A stretch of DNA of 64,000 nucleotides, taken from positions 434,001 to 498,000 of the forward strand of contig NZ_FNVT01000005.1 in NCBI RefSeq assembly GCF_900108335.1, written 5' to 3'. The DNA comes from Nonomuraea solani (GTDB taxonomy: Bacteria; Actinomycetota; Actinomycetes; Streptosporangiales; Streptosporangiaceae). The notes below the pieces were generated by a model, which saw nothing but the letters and a program-made list of their open reading frames with translations, did not search any database and was not told the origin of the DNA. Of this stretch, positions 14,341 through 22,214 are shown in pieces. A program made the translations under genes and the position numbers. The first letter of the stretch is position 1. The number at the start of each line of letters is the position of its first letter.

Positions 14341-15417
14341 GTGACCGAGCAGATGCGCACCTCCACACGTGACCTGGAAGAACTGCGCGAACGTGCGACG
14401 GCGTGGCTCCGCGGCAGGGTCGGCGAGGACGCTTCTGTGTCCGAGATGTCCAGACCGTCGGAAAACGGCATGTCGAGCGAGACCCTGTTCTTCACCGCCA
14501 CCTGGAGTGAGGGGGAAAAACGCTGCGTGGCCAGGCTCGCGCCCGCGGTGGAAGCCGTTCCCGTCTTCCCTTCGTACGACCTGCGCGCCCAGTTCGAAAT
14601 CATGCGGCTGGCCAGGGAAAAAGCTGGAATCCCAGCGCCACGGGCCCTCTGGTTCGAGCCCGACGCCGGACCGCTCGGCACGCCGTTCTTCGTCATGGAG
14701 CGGGCGGAGGGCGAGGTGCCGCCGGACGTGATGCCGTACACGTTCGGGGGATGGCTGCACGACGCCTCCCCCGAGGACCAGCGCCGGCTGCAGGACGCGA
14801 GCGTGGGGATCGTGGCGGCGCTGCACCAGGCCGCGTTCACCCCGGCGGAGCTGACCCCGTTCGGCGCCCCCGGGCTGCGCGCGCACGTCGAGGCCCAGCG
14901 CGCCTACTACACGTGGGCGCACGGCGAGCGGCCCATCCCGGTGCTGGAACGGGCCTTCGCCTGGCTGGAGGAACACTGGCCGGACGACCCCGGCCCCGAC
15001 GTGCTCACCTGGGGCGACGCCAGGATCGGCAACATGATGTTCCAGGACTTCGCGCCGGTGGCGGTGCTCGACTGGGAGATGGCCGCCGTGGGGCCGCGCG
15101 AGCTGGACCTGTCCTGGATGATCTTCCTGCACCGCTTCTTCCAGGACATCACGACCAGCGCGGGCCTGCCCGGCATGCCCGGCTTCATGCGCGGCGAGGA
15201 CGTCTGCCGGAAATATCAGGAACTGACCGGCTATCAGCCGCGCGACATGGACTTCTACGAGATGTACGCCGCGCTACGACACGGCATCATCATGGCCAGG
15301 GTGTGGCAGCGCAGGATCCACTTCGGCGAACAGCCCAGGCCGGATGATCCGGACGACCTCGTGCTGCACCGCGCCACCATCGAGGAGTTGCTCGCCCACT
15401 ACGATCCGGCATCGTAG
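14341..15417 (+). CDS. APH-family phosphotransferase (FadE36/ACAD10-like)
   Basis: A 358-residue kinase-fold protein of the aminoglycoside phosphotransferase family. A nucleotide-binding N-lobe is followed by the catalytic loop LTWGDARIGNMMF, where the usual His of HGD is Trp, and AVLDWEMAAVGPRELDLSW with the metal-binding Asp. This subgroup is found beside acyl-CoA metabolism genes (mycobacterial FadE36, eukaryotic ACAD10/11) and probably phosphorylates hydroxyacyl-CoA-like or other small substrates rather than antibiotics. The GTG at 14341 is preceded by GGGAGG. Its last 19 bp overlap the convergent response-regulator gene. Confidence 0.85.
   Translation: MTEQMRTSTRDLEELRERATAWLRGRVGEDASVSEMSRPSENGMSSETLFFTATWSEGEKRCVARLAPAVEAVPVFPSYDLRAQFEIMRLAREKAGIPAPRALWFEPDAGPLGTPFFVMERAEGEVPPDVMPYTFGGWLHDASPEDQRRLQDASVGIVAALHQAAFTPAELTPFGAPGLRAHVEAQRAYYTWAHGERPIPVLERAFAWLEEHWPDDPGPDVLTWGDARIGNMMFQDFAPVAVLDWEMAAVGPRELDLSWMIFLHRFFQDITTSAGLPGMPGFMRGEDVCRKYQELTGYQPRDMDFYEMYAALRHGIIMARVWQRRIHFGEQPRPDDPDDLVLHRATIEELLAHYDPAS
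15399..15417. repeat. palindrome shared by two overlapping gene ends
   Basis: CTACGAT-CCGGC-ATCGTAG is a perfect 7-bp-arm inverted repeat. It encodes the last six codons plus stop of both convergent genes: YDPAS-stop on the plus strand and YDAGS-stop on the minus strand. It may act as a short bidirectional transcription stop. Confidence 0.85.
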
Positions 15418-16103
15418 ACCAGCAGCGCCACCTGGACCCGGTTGTTGAGGTCGAGCTTGGTGAGGATCCGGGAGACGTGCGCCTTGACCGTGGGCACGCT
15501 CATGAACAGCTCCCGCCCGATCTCGGCGTTCGACCTGCCCCGGCCGACGGCCAGCGCGACCTCGCGCTCCCGCTCGCTGAGCCGTCCGAGCAGCTTCCCG
15601 GCCCGCTCGGTACGCTCCCCCGCCCCGCCGTCGGACACATGCGTGATGAGCTGCCGCGTCACCACCGGCGACAGGATCGGCTCCCCCGCGGCCACCTTCC
15701 TGATCGCCTGCACCAGGTCGCCCGGCGCGATGTCCTTCAGCAGGAACCCGGCCGCCCCGGCCCGCAGCGCCCGCAGCACCTGCGCGTCGGCGTGGAACGT
15801 GGTCAGCACCACCACCTCGGGCGGTGCGGACGTGCGGCGCAGCGTCTCGGTGGCGGTGAGGCCGTCGATGCCGGGCATGCGGATGTCCATCAGCACCACG
15901 TCGGGCCGGTGCTCGGCCACCAGGGGCGGCACCTCGGCCCCATCACCGGCCTCGGCCACGATCCGCAGGTCGGCCACGCCACCGAGGATCATCGACAACC
16001 CGGCCCTGACCATCGCGTCGTCATCGACGATGAGCACCTTGATGGGCCCGTCGCTGGAACTGTCACCGGGCCTGTCCATGGGGCCGTCGCTGGATGTGGT
16101 CAC
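15399..16103 (-). CDS. LuxR/NarL-family response regulator
   Basis: A 234-residue two-component regulator. The receiver domain has VLIVDDDAMV, phospho-acceptor Asp73 (VLMDIRMPG) and Lys in FLLKDIAPGD. The C-terminal helix-turn-helix is GRLSEREREVALAVGRGRSNAEIGRELFMSVPTVKAHVSRIL. The GTG start at 16103 overlaps the kinase stop by 4 bp, so kinase and regulator are translationally coupled. An unusual 20-residue N-terminal extension (SSDGPMDRPGDSSSDGPI, an internal duplication) precedes the receiver; a later start is possible. The target is probably the divergent operon at 17449, near the CGAC-CAAA-GTCG dyad. Confidence 0.93.
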   Translation of the reverse strand: MTTSSDGPMDRPGDSSSDGPIKVLIVDDDAMVRAGLSMILGGVADLRIVAEAGDGAEVPPLVAEHRPDVVLMDIRMPGIDGLTATETLRRTSAPPEVVVLTTFHADAQVLRALRAGAAGFLLKDIAPGDLVQAIRKVAAGEPILSPVVTRQLITHVSDGGAGERTERAGKLLGRLSEREREVALAVGRGRSNAEIGRELFMSVPTVKAHVSRILTKLDLNNRVQVALLVYDAGS

Positions 16104-17344
16104 TGGTCGTCCTCCCGAGTCGTCTCCACCGGCCACGGTAGCCAGGCGCGCACCACGAACTCCCCCTCCGGTGTCGCGCCGTGCTGGAGCCGCCCGCCCG
16201 ACAGCTCCGCGCGCTCCGTGAGCCCGATGAGCCCGGCCCCGGCTCCGGGCAGGCGGGCGCCGTGACGGGCCCACCCAGGCACCCACAGGGGGTTGCGCAC
16301 CTCCACCGACAGCTCCTTGCCGCGCGTCCCGGTCACCGTGACCGTCACCGGCGCCCCGCCCGCGTGTTTGCGCGCGTTGGTGAGCGCCTCCTGGACGATG
16401 CGGTAGAGGTTGCGTCCCAGCCCCTCGGGAGCGCCATCGGCCCGCAGGTCGAGCCGTACCTCCATGCCGGCCTGCCGGCACTCCTCGACCAGCGTGGGCA
16501 GATCGGCGAGCGTGGGCTGGGGCCGGTCGGGCACCGGGTTCTCGCCGGACGGGTCCGCGTGCCGCAGCACGCCGATGACCTCGCGCAGGTCCTGCAGCGC
16601 CAGGTGCGCGTTGGTCCTGATGGCCCCGGCCGCCCTGGTGATCTCCGCGGGCGGCGCGTCGGGCCGGAACTCCAGCGCGCCCGCGTGCAGGCTGAGCATC
16701 GAGATGCGGTGTGCCAGCACGTCGTGCATCTCCCTGGCGATGCGCTCGCGTTCGAGCCGCTTGGCCTCCTCGGCGGCGCTGTCGGCGCGCTGCCGCAGCG
16801 ACCACACGAGCTGCCGCCTGGCCCGGACCACGATGCCCCAGGCGAAGACGGTCAGCACGATGGTGACGCTGAACGCCGCCATCCACGACCGGCTCATGTC
16901 GTCCTGCGGCCGCAGGATGATGAACGGCACCACCGTGACCAGGTTGAGCAGCACGACCGGCCCCGAGATCTTGAACGGCCGGTGCACCGCCACCGTGAAC
17001 AGCCCGACCACCGCCGCCCCGCCGGGCATCTCCAGGTAGGACGAGAGCAGGGTGGTCACCACCGCCAGCCCGACCGGCCACCGGCGCCGCAGCCACACCG
17101 CCGCGCAGCACAGCGCCCCCACCACCTGCTCCAGGGCCATCAACGGGTCGGGCGGCTTGGGCGCCATCTCGATCAGCGTCAGCAGCGTCAGGGCGCAGGC
17201 GAGCAGGAACATGACGGTGTCGACGAACCAGTCGCGCATCGAGCGCCGCACCCGGCCGCCCTCGCGGGCGTCGCCGAGCAGCACGGACGGCAGCGCCCAC
17301 CCGAGCTCGTGGCCGCCGTCCCGCCGCAGTTCCGTCACATTCAT
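16100..17344 (-). CDS. sensor histidine kinase (DesK/HisKA_3 type)
   Basis: A 414-residue membrane kinase. Several N-terminal helices (TVMFLLACALTLLTLIEM, VGLFTVAVHRPF, VVLLNLVTVVPFIIL, FSVTIVLTVFAWGIVV) lead to a HisKA_3 dimerisation domain with the phospho-His in ERERIAREMHDVLAHRISML near residue 210. The HATPase domain has EALTNARKHAGG (N box) and GAGLIGLTERAELSGG (G boxes). The ATG at 17344 is taken as start; upstream in-frame codons lie in the divergent promoter region. It phosphorylates the regulator encoded immediately downstream. The signal is unknown, but the divergent bPH2 membrane proteins suggest an envelope cue. Confidence 0.9.
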   Translation of the reverse strand: MNVTELRRDGGHELGWALPSVLLGDAREGGRVRRSMRDWFVDTVMFLLACALTLLTLIEMAPKPPDPLMALEQVVGALCCAAVWLRRRWPVGLAVVTTLLSSYLEMPGGAAVVGLFTVAVHRPFKISGPVVLLNLVTVVPFIILRPQDDMSRSWMAAFSVTIVLTVFAWGIVVRARRQLVWSLRQRADSAAEEAKRLERERIAREMHDVLAHRISMLSLHAGALEFRPDAPPAEITRAAGAIRTNAHLALQDLREVIGVLRHADPSGENPVPDRPQPTLADLPTLVEECRQAGMEVRLDLRADGAPEGLGRNLYRIVQEALTNARKHAGGAPVTVTVTGTRGKELSVEVRNPLWVPGWARHGARLPGAGAGLIGLTERAELSGGRLQHGATPEGEFVVRAWLPWPVETTREDDQ

Positions 17345-17377
17345 CGAGGTTAGGCCCTGCCAAGGGTACGGCGACAG

Positions 17378-17389
17378 CGACCAAAGTCG
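17378..17389. promoter_or_regulatory. dyad in the divergent promoter region
   Basis: CGAC-CAAA-GTCG is a perfect inverted repeat in the 104-bp gap between the histidine-kinase operon and the bPH2 operon. LuxR-type regulators of DesK-like systems bind such short dyads; it is the best candidate site for the adjacent regulator. Confidence 0.45.
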
Positions 17390-17448
17390 GTGTCGGCCGA
17401 GACCTAGGACCGACGCGGCGGGCACCGGCGCCCGGACACGCTGGATCC

Positions 17449-17688
17449 ATGAGAACGACGTTGACGATATTCGGCTGGCTGCTGCTCGTGCAGGGCGTCG
17501 GCGGCCTGGTGAACACCCTGCTGGGGTTCTGGCGGTGGGCGCACGACCTGCTCGTGGTCAACCTGCTGCCCTTCCTGGAGGGATATGAGGTGTTCGCGGC
17601 CATCGTGATCGGCGTTCTCGGCCTGGCGCTGCTCGCCATCGCCGACTCGATGGGCAAGCAGGCGAACAAGCAGGGAGGCGAGCAGTGA
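17449..17688 (+). CDS. small two-helix membrane protein
   Basis: A 79-residue protein with two hydrophobic helices (FGWLLLVQGVGGLVNTLLGFW and VFAAIVIGVLGLALLAIA) joined by a short charged loop (RWAHDL), ending in a polar tail GKQANKQGGEQ. No known domain is recognised. It is the first gene of an operon with two bPH2 proteins: the next gene's GTG overlaps its stop. It diverges from the histidine-kinase gene and is the likeliest direct target of that two-component system. Confidence 0.75.
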   Translation: MRTTLTIFGWLLLVQGVGGLVNTLLGFWRWAHDLLVVNLLPFLEGYEVFAAIVIGVLGLALLAIADSMGKQANKQGGEQ

Positions 17689-18176
17689 GCGAGACCAGGT
17701 TGCGCCCGCCGCGTAATCAGGCGGATCCCCGGGCGGTCCCGTGGTGGACGGTGCAGTGGCTGATCCTCATGGTGCCGGTGGCCGGGGGCTCCGTGGCGGC
17801 GTACTGGTTCCTCACGGAGCGGCCGCTCTGGCTGGGGGCCTTGGTGGCGGTGTTCGCGGCGGGGTGCCTGGTGCTGGCGGTGGTGGCGCCGCGGGCCTCG
17901 TACCGGGTGGAGCGGTGGGAGGTCACCGGCGAGGCGGTCTACACGCGCAAGGGGTGGCTGACGCACACCTGGCGGGTGGCGCCGATGTCGCGGATCCAAC
18001 GGGTCGACACCGCGCGGGGGCCGGTGCAGCGACTCTTCGGGCTGTCCGACGTCACGGTGACCACCGCCTCGTCGGCCGGGGCCGTCAAGATCGAGGCCCT
18101 GGATCACGAGGTGGCCGCCGAGCTGGCCGAACGCCTGACCGCGATCACCCAGGCCACCCCCGGGGACGCGACATGA
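17685..18176 (+). CDS. bPH2 (YdbS-like) membrane protein
   Basis: A 163-residue protein. Two transmembrane helices (LILMVPVAGGSVAAYWFL and LGALVAVFAAGCLVLAVV) precede a bacterial PH-like domain: VERWEVTGEAVYTRKGWLTHTWRVAPMSRIQRVDTARGPVQRLFGL, with the R-I-Q-x-V-D and R-x-F-G-L signatures of DUF304/bPH2. In Bacillus the YdbS-YdbT pair affects resistance to antimicrobial peptides and sublancin. The GTG start overlaps the previous stop, and its own stop overlaps the next ATG by 4 bp. Confidence 0.88.
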   Translation: MSETRLRPPRNQADPRAVPWWTVQWLILMVPVAGGSVAAYWFLTERPLWLGALVAVFAAGCLVLAVVAPRASYRVERWEVTGEAVYTRKGWLTHTWRVAPMSRIQRVDTARGPVQRLFGLSDVTVTTASSAGAVKIEALDHEVAAELAERLTAITQATPGDAT

Positions 18177-18212
18177 GCGACCAGTTCGTACAGAACCGGG
18201 GACGCGACATGA
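18160..18212 (+). repeat. 17-bp duplication of a translation-start region
   Basis: CCGGGGACGCGACATGA occurs at 18160-18176 and 18196-18212, exactly 36 bp (12 codons) apart. Each copy carries an in-frame ATG (18173 and 18209), so the downstream gene has two equivalent start contexts. Confidence 0.9.
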
Positions 18213-19735
18213 TCCAGGACCACGGCGGGGCCGGCCAGGCGGCCGGCGATGGCTGGCGGGGGCTGACGCGGCGGAGTCTGTGGGCCTCCGGGGTGAAGTC
18301 GCTGGCGCTCGTGGCGGGGGCCGCGGCCGGGCTGGTGCGCTTCCTGAGCGGCCGCGACTGGCCGGTCGGCGGCATCGTGGCGGTCTGCGCGGCGGCGGCC
18401 GTGCTGATCGTGGCCGCCGTGCTGGTCTACGACCTGCTCAGGCTGCGCGCGACCCGCTGGCGGCTGACGCCCGACCGCCTCGAACTGGTCTCGGGCATCA
18501 CCACCCGCCAGCACCGCTCGATCCCGCGCGACCGGGTGCGCAGCGTGGACCTGCGGGCCGATCCGATCTGCCGCGCGTTCGGCCTGACCGTGGTCAAGGT
18601 GGGCACGGGCGAGCACGCGGGCGACGGGACCGAGGTCGTCCTCGACCCGATGACCAGGCACGAGGCCGAGGGCCTGCGCCGTACGCTGCTGCGCGAGGAG
18701 GGCCCGGCCGCCGGGGAGGACGGGCCGCTGGCGGAGCTGCGGTGGTCGTGGATCAGGTACGCGCCGCTGTCGGTGTGGACGTTCACCGGGGCCGCGGTCG
18801 TGCTCGGCGTGCTCTACAAGGCGCTCGAACCGCTGGGGCTCAAGCGGTTCGCCACCCGGCTGGCGACCGGCGTGTGGGAGTGGGTGGTGGCGCAGCCGAT
18901 GCTCGCGATCCCGCTGCTGCTCGCCGCCAACCTGCTGGTGGGCGTGCTCGGCTCGGCCCTGCTGTTCGCCGAGTCGTGGGGCCGCTACCGGCTCGAACGC
19001 GAGCCCGGCCGGCTCCGGCTGCGCCGCGGCCTGCTGACGACCCGGTCGCTGACGATGGAGGAGCGCCGGTTGCGCGGGGTGGAGATCAGCGAGCCACTGC
19101 TGCTGCGGCTGGCCGGTGGCGCCCGGCTCAAGGCCATCGCCACGGGGCTGGGCAAGGCGTCCGGCAACGAGACCGAGGACGTGGCCGCGCTCACCCCGCC
19201 GGTCCCCCGCGCGCTGGCCACCCGGCTCGCCGCCGCGATCGCGGGAGCGGGCGTGCCCGCGCTGACGGCGCACCCGGCCGCGGCCAGGCGCCGACGCCTG
19301 ATACGGGCGCTGGTGACCGCCGCGATCCTGGCCGCCGGTGCCGCGATCGCGACGGCTCTGGCGCCGTGGGGCTGGGTCCGGGCGTGGGCGTGGGTGGTGC
19401 CGGTCGTGGCGCTGTTCGCCGGGCTGTGGGCGGCCGTGGCGGGCGCCGCGAGCCTGGGGCACGCGCTGGGCGGGCGGCACCTGGTCGGTAGGAAGGGCGC
19501 CGTGGTGCGGCGGACCGTCGCGCTCGACCGCAGGGGCGTCTCGGGCTGGACGATCACCGAGTCGTACTTCCAGCGCCGCGCCGGGCTGCTCACGGTCTCC
19601 GCGACGACCGCCGCCGGCAAGGGGCACTACGACGTGGTGGACGTGGGCCGTGGTGACGGTCTTGAGCTGGCCGCGGCGGCCGTACCAGGGCTTCTGGAGC
19701 CGTTCCTGATGCGGGAAAAGCAAGGAGCCGCGTGA
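18173..19735 (+). CDS. bPH2 (YdbT-like) membrane protein, three PH-like units
   Basis: A 520-residue membrane protein of the YdbT family. Pairs of hydrophobic helices alternate with bPH2 domains: TRWRLTPDRLELVSGITTRQHRSIPRDRVRSVDL with ICRAFGLTVVKVGT (residues about 90-150), then YRLEREPGRLRLRRGLLTTRSLTMEERRLRGVEI (about 275-310), and a third unit GAVVRRTVALDRRGVSGWTI near 440. It probably forms a complex with the YdbS-like protein encoded just upstream. The ATG at 18173 overlaps the upstream stop (ATGA); an alternative ATG lies 12 codons later within a duplicated sequence. Confidence 0.85.
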   Translation: MSDQFVQNRGRDMIQDHGGAGQAAGDGWRGLTRRSLWASGVKSLALVAGAAAGLVRFLSGRDWPVGGIVAVCAAAAVLIVAAVLVYDLLRLRATRWRLTPDRLELVSGITTRQHRSIPRDRVRSVDLRADPICRAFGLTVVKVGTGEHAGDGTEVVLDPMTRHEAEGLRRTLLREEGPAAGEDGPLAELRWSWIRYAPLSVWTFTGAAVVLGVLYKALEPLGLKRFATRLATGVWEWVVAQPMLAIPLLLAANLLVGVLGSALLFAESWGRYRLEREPGRLRLRRGLLTTRSLTMEERRLRGVEISEPLLLRLAGGARLKAIATGLGKASGNETEDVAALTPPVPRALATRLAAAIAGAGVPALTAHPAAARRRRLIRALVTAAILAAGAAIATALAPWGWVRAWAWVVPVVALFAGLWAAVAGAASLGHALGGRHLVGRKGAVVRRTVALDRRGVSGWTITESYFQRRAGLLTVSATTAAGKGHYDVVDVGRGDGLELAAAAVPGLLEPFLMREKQGAA

Positions 19736-19788
19736 TCCCCCACGGTTTGCCCATGCCCCTGTACTGGACAAACGTGATCACGCGGCTC
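19725..19788. terminator. 13-bp inverted repeat across the operon end
   Basis: GAGCCGCGTGATC (19725-19737, containing the TGA stop of the bPH2 gene) is exactly complementary to GATCACGCGGCTC (19776-19788), with a 38-nt loop. It may be the operon's terminator, although no T run follows and the loop is long. Confidence 0.5.
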
Positions 19789-19822
19789 AACTGCTTGCTG
19801 TAATAACCGTATTTGTCACACT

Positions 19823-19837
19823 TGCAAGCGGCTTGCA
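19823..19837. promoter_or_regulatory. LacI-like palindrome
   Basis: TGCAAGC-G-GCTTGCA is a perfect 15-bp palindrome with the central A-A-G-C/G-C-T-T of LacI-family operators. It lies just upstream of the decayed plus-strand gene and may once have controlled it. Confidence 0.45.
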
Positions 19838-19850
19838 GCCCCTTTAACCG

Positions 19851-20583
19851 TTGGCCTGGATCATCAGTCAGGGAGATGATCCACGCCGTGGGCCTTGGAC
19901 CGGCACTCGCCTTCCGAGCCCTGTGGCGCCGCACCGGCGGGGCCCACCGCAGCCCGTGGCCTCCGTTCCGGCCCGGCGGGCCGCCGTGGCCGGGGGCACG
20001 TCCCTGGCCGCGCTGCCCGGCTCCTCGGGGCCGCGGGTGTGGCCGCGCGGCGATCGCCTCCCCGTCACGGTCGAACACGACCTGCCGCGCCGGCGGGCCG
20101 ACGAGAACGCGGGCACGACCGACGGGACGTTCTCGATCACCGCGGTCGGCGACCAGACGCCCCCACACCTACGAGCCCGAACAGGCGGCCATCTCCGCCG
20201 GGCCCATCGGCGGGAAGGTCGTGCCGAACCTGGACAACGGCTTTGCCTCCTCCGTCCGCAGTCGTGTGGCGCTGCTGCTGGCGTCGGCGCCGGCGTTCGG
20301 GCGTGCCGTGCTCGCGCTCCTGCTCGAACAGCTGATCACGATGGCCGCCGGCACGCTGGCGGGCTAGCAGGCCCGCCAGCGAGCAGCCCGGGCCTCGCTG
20401 GGGCGGATCCCGCGGTTCACCGAGCCGCCGGTCACGCCGCCGAATGCCGCACGACAGCGCGGTGGCGCCCGTCGCGGCCGTCATCGGCACCGCCCCGCTG
20501 GTCAGCCTGCCGGCCGCGGCGCTGGTGCCGGAGCCGCCGCTGCGCGGGCCCGGGTGGGACGCCTGCGGGACGCCCCGTCCTAG
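19851..20583 (+). pseudogene. decayed, frameshifted plus-strand gene
   Basis: No intact gene fits this 850-bp gap, but coding-like stretches with strong G/C third positions follow one another in different frames. About 20040-20158 reads RLPVTVEHDLPRRRADENAG and then DGTFSITAVGDQTP. After a CCCCC run at 20159-20163 the frame changes and reads HTYEPEQAAISAGPIGGKVV through to LLLEQLITMAAGTLAG and TAG (20365-20367). A further stretch at 20444-20580 reads VAPVAAVIGTAPLVSLPAAA in a third frame. This is the pattern of a gene degraded by single-base indels. The product is not recognised. A 10-bp perfect stem (GCTGGCGGGC/GCCCGCCAGC, 20355-20380) surrounds the TAG. Confidence 0.4.
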
Positions 20584-22142
20584 CTGCCGACCGGCTGCTT
20601 GGCGAGCACTTCGAGGTAGGCCCTCGCCAGGTCGAGAGCGCCGTCCGTCGCCTCCTTCTCGGCCATGAGCTTCACCTTGGACGAGTTCGTCGCCTCGCCG
20701 TCGGGCCGCTGGTGGCCGGAGTAGTCGATCCGGACGACCAGCGAGCCCTTCTGCATGAGCACGGTGCCGTTGGAGGCGTGCACGTCGCCGCGCGTGGTCT
20801 TCACGAGCTGCCGGTACGCCGCCTCGCCCATCCCCTTGAGGTCGGTCACCGGGCCCCAGTCGATGCCGCCGAGCTCGGAGTCGGCCATGTTCTTGTCGCT
20901 GCCGCGCTCGGTCACGTAGTAGGACTTGGCCGCGGGCGCGTCGGCGGTGCCCGCCCGGTTCGTGAACCGGTGCACGGTGATCATCGCGCTGCGGATCTTG
21001 GTGATGCCCTCGCCGCCCGGCAGCTTGAGGTTGAGCCAGCGGCACTCCGTCTGGTCGTCGCCGCCGACCGCGGTGCCCCGCGCGCGCGTGGTCGGCTCGG
21101 GGACCAGCCGCGTGGCCGTCTCGGTCAGGGCGCTGCACTCGCCGGGGAAGGCGGCCAGCACGGTCGGGGAGGGCGTCGGCTGGGCGCTGGGCGCCACGGT
21201 GGGCGACGCGGACGCCGACGGTGCCGGCTGGGCCAGCACGCCGGGATTGCGCGCCTGCCAGTCGGCCGCGCCCTTGGTGAAGTGCTTGATCAGGCCGCTG
21301 ACCTCGCGGATGGCGTTGGTCTCGTTGATCGCCTGCATGGTGTCGTTGCTCATGATCTGAGCGTCCTTGCGCTGCTGGCCCGCCTGGAACTTGACCTTGA
21401 TCGTCATGTCGCCGACCCGGGCGTAGGCCTGGCCGTAGGCGTACCAGAGGAGCTTGCCGCCGCGGCGGAAGGTGTATTGGGCGAAGGCGCTGTCGCCGGC
21501 GCCCGGGATGTCCGTGACCTTGGAGATGTGCTGCCTGTCGCCGGGGTCGAGCGACGGCTTGGCGGTGGCGCCGTACTGGCCGCTGCGGTGCTCGGCCTCG
21601 AACGAGGTCTGGGCCATCGCCCGGCCGGTCTTGGCGCCTTCGCCCCGGTATTGGTCGATCTTGACGTCGATCTCCCTGGTACGCCAGAACTCGCCGAACG
21701 AGATGCGCTGGTTGGTCCAGTTGCAGCCGAAGATGACCGCGTATTCGGAGTCTCGGGAGGACGGGCCGACCTTGGCGTCGGGCACCAGCCGGTCGGCCTC
21801 CTCCTCGGGCAGCATGGAGCACACGTCGGGGGCCTTCGCGACGGCCCCGGGACGGCCGGACGCCGAACCGGACGCCACGGGGGGCGCGCCGGTGGTGCCG
21901 GAGATCTTCCCGTAGACGAGGTAGGCGCCCACCCCGCCGGCCGCGACGAGCACGACGAGGGCCGCGGCCAGCGTGGGCAGGAGCCAGGACGGCCGCCCCT
22001 TCGGGCGCGGGGGCGGCGGCATCGGGGGCAGCGTGGGCGGCAGGGTCGGGGGGAAGGAGGGCGGCATGCCCGGCCGCTCGAACTGCCCGCCCGGCCTCTG
22101 GTAGGGGTTCGTGGGCGGTTCGTACTCGCTACCGGGATTCAC
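20580..22142 (-). CDS. membrane-anchored sensor-like protein with two two-Cys (DUF3558-like) domains
   Basis: A 520-residue protein: a Pro-rich cytosolic N-terminus (repeats of LPP and MPPPPRPKG), one transmembrane helix (LLPTLAAALVVLVAAGGVGAYLV, about 53-75), then two extracellular domains of about 200 residues. Each domain opens with a Cys (DVCSMLPEEEADRL; GECSALTETATRL) and carries a second Cys before Trp (GCNW; ECRW), as in DUF3558-type actinobacterial exoproteins. The same two-Cys layout forms the extracellular part of the two kinases encoded just upstream. The GTG at 22142 follows AGGAG. It looks like a kinase receptor that has lost its kinase and doubled its sensor. Confidence 0.8.
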   Translation of the reverse strand: MNPGSEYEPPTNPYQRPGGQFERPGMPPSFPPTLPPTLPPMPPPPRPKGRPSWLLPTLAAALVVLVAAGGVGAYLVYGKISGTTGAPPVASGSASGRPGAVAKAPDVCSMLPEEEADRLVPDAKVGPSSRDSEYAVIFGCNWTNQRISFGEFWRTREIDVKIDQYRGEGAKTGRAMAQTSFEAEHRSGQYGATAKPSLDPGDRQHISKVTDIPGAGDSAFAQYTFRRGGKLLWYAYGQAYARVGDMTIKVKFQAGQQRKDAQIMSNDTMQAINETNAIREVSGLIKHFTKGAADWQARNPGVLAQPAPSASASPTVAPSAQPTPSPTVLAAFPGECSALTETATRLVPEPTTRARGTAVGGDDQTECRWLNLKLPGGEGITKIRSAMITVHRFTNRAGTADAPAAKSYYVTERGSDKNMADSELGGIDWGPVTDLKGMGEAAYRQLVKTTRGDVHASNGTVLMQKGSLVVRIDYSGHQRPDGEATNSSKVKLMAEKEATDGALDLARAYLEVLAKQPVGS

Positions 22143-22177
22143 GGAGACTCCTGGGGTTGCCCTGACTTGCGGGGAAA

Positions 22178-22210
22178 CATGCTAGTCATGCCCCTTGCAA
22201 AGCGCTTGCA
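22178..22210 (-). promoter_or_regulatory. candidate promoter with LacI-like operator
   Basis: TGCAA-AGCGC-TTGCA (22196-22210) sits just upstream of a minus-strand -10-like TAGCAT (22178-22183), so bound protein would cover the -35 region. It lies between the kinase stop and the GTG (22142) of the sensor-like gene, giving that gene its own promoter. Confidence 0.45.
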
Positions 22211-22214
22211 TCGC

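Noticed and set aside
14341..15417. Aminoglycoside resistance gene
   Set aside because: The fold matches, but the catalytic loop (WGD for HGD) and sequence place it in the FadE36/ACAD10-like group, not in known resistance enzymes.
19725..19788. Insertion sequence terminal repeats
   Set aside because: The 13-bp inverted arms enclose only 38 bp and overlap a stop codon; there is no transposase and no target duplication.
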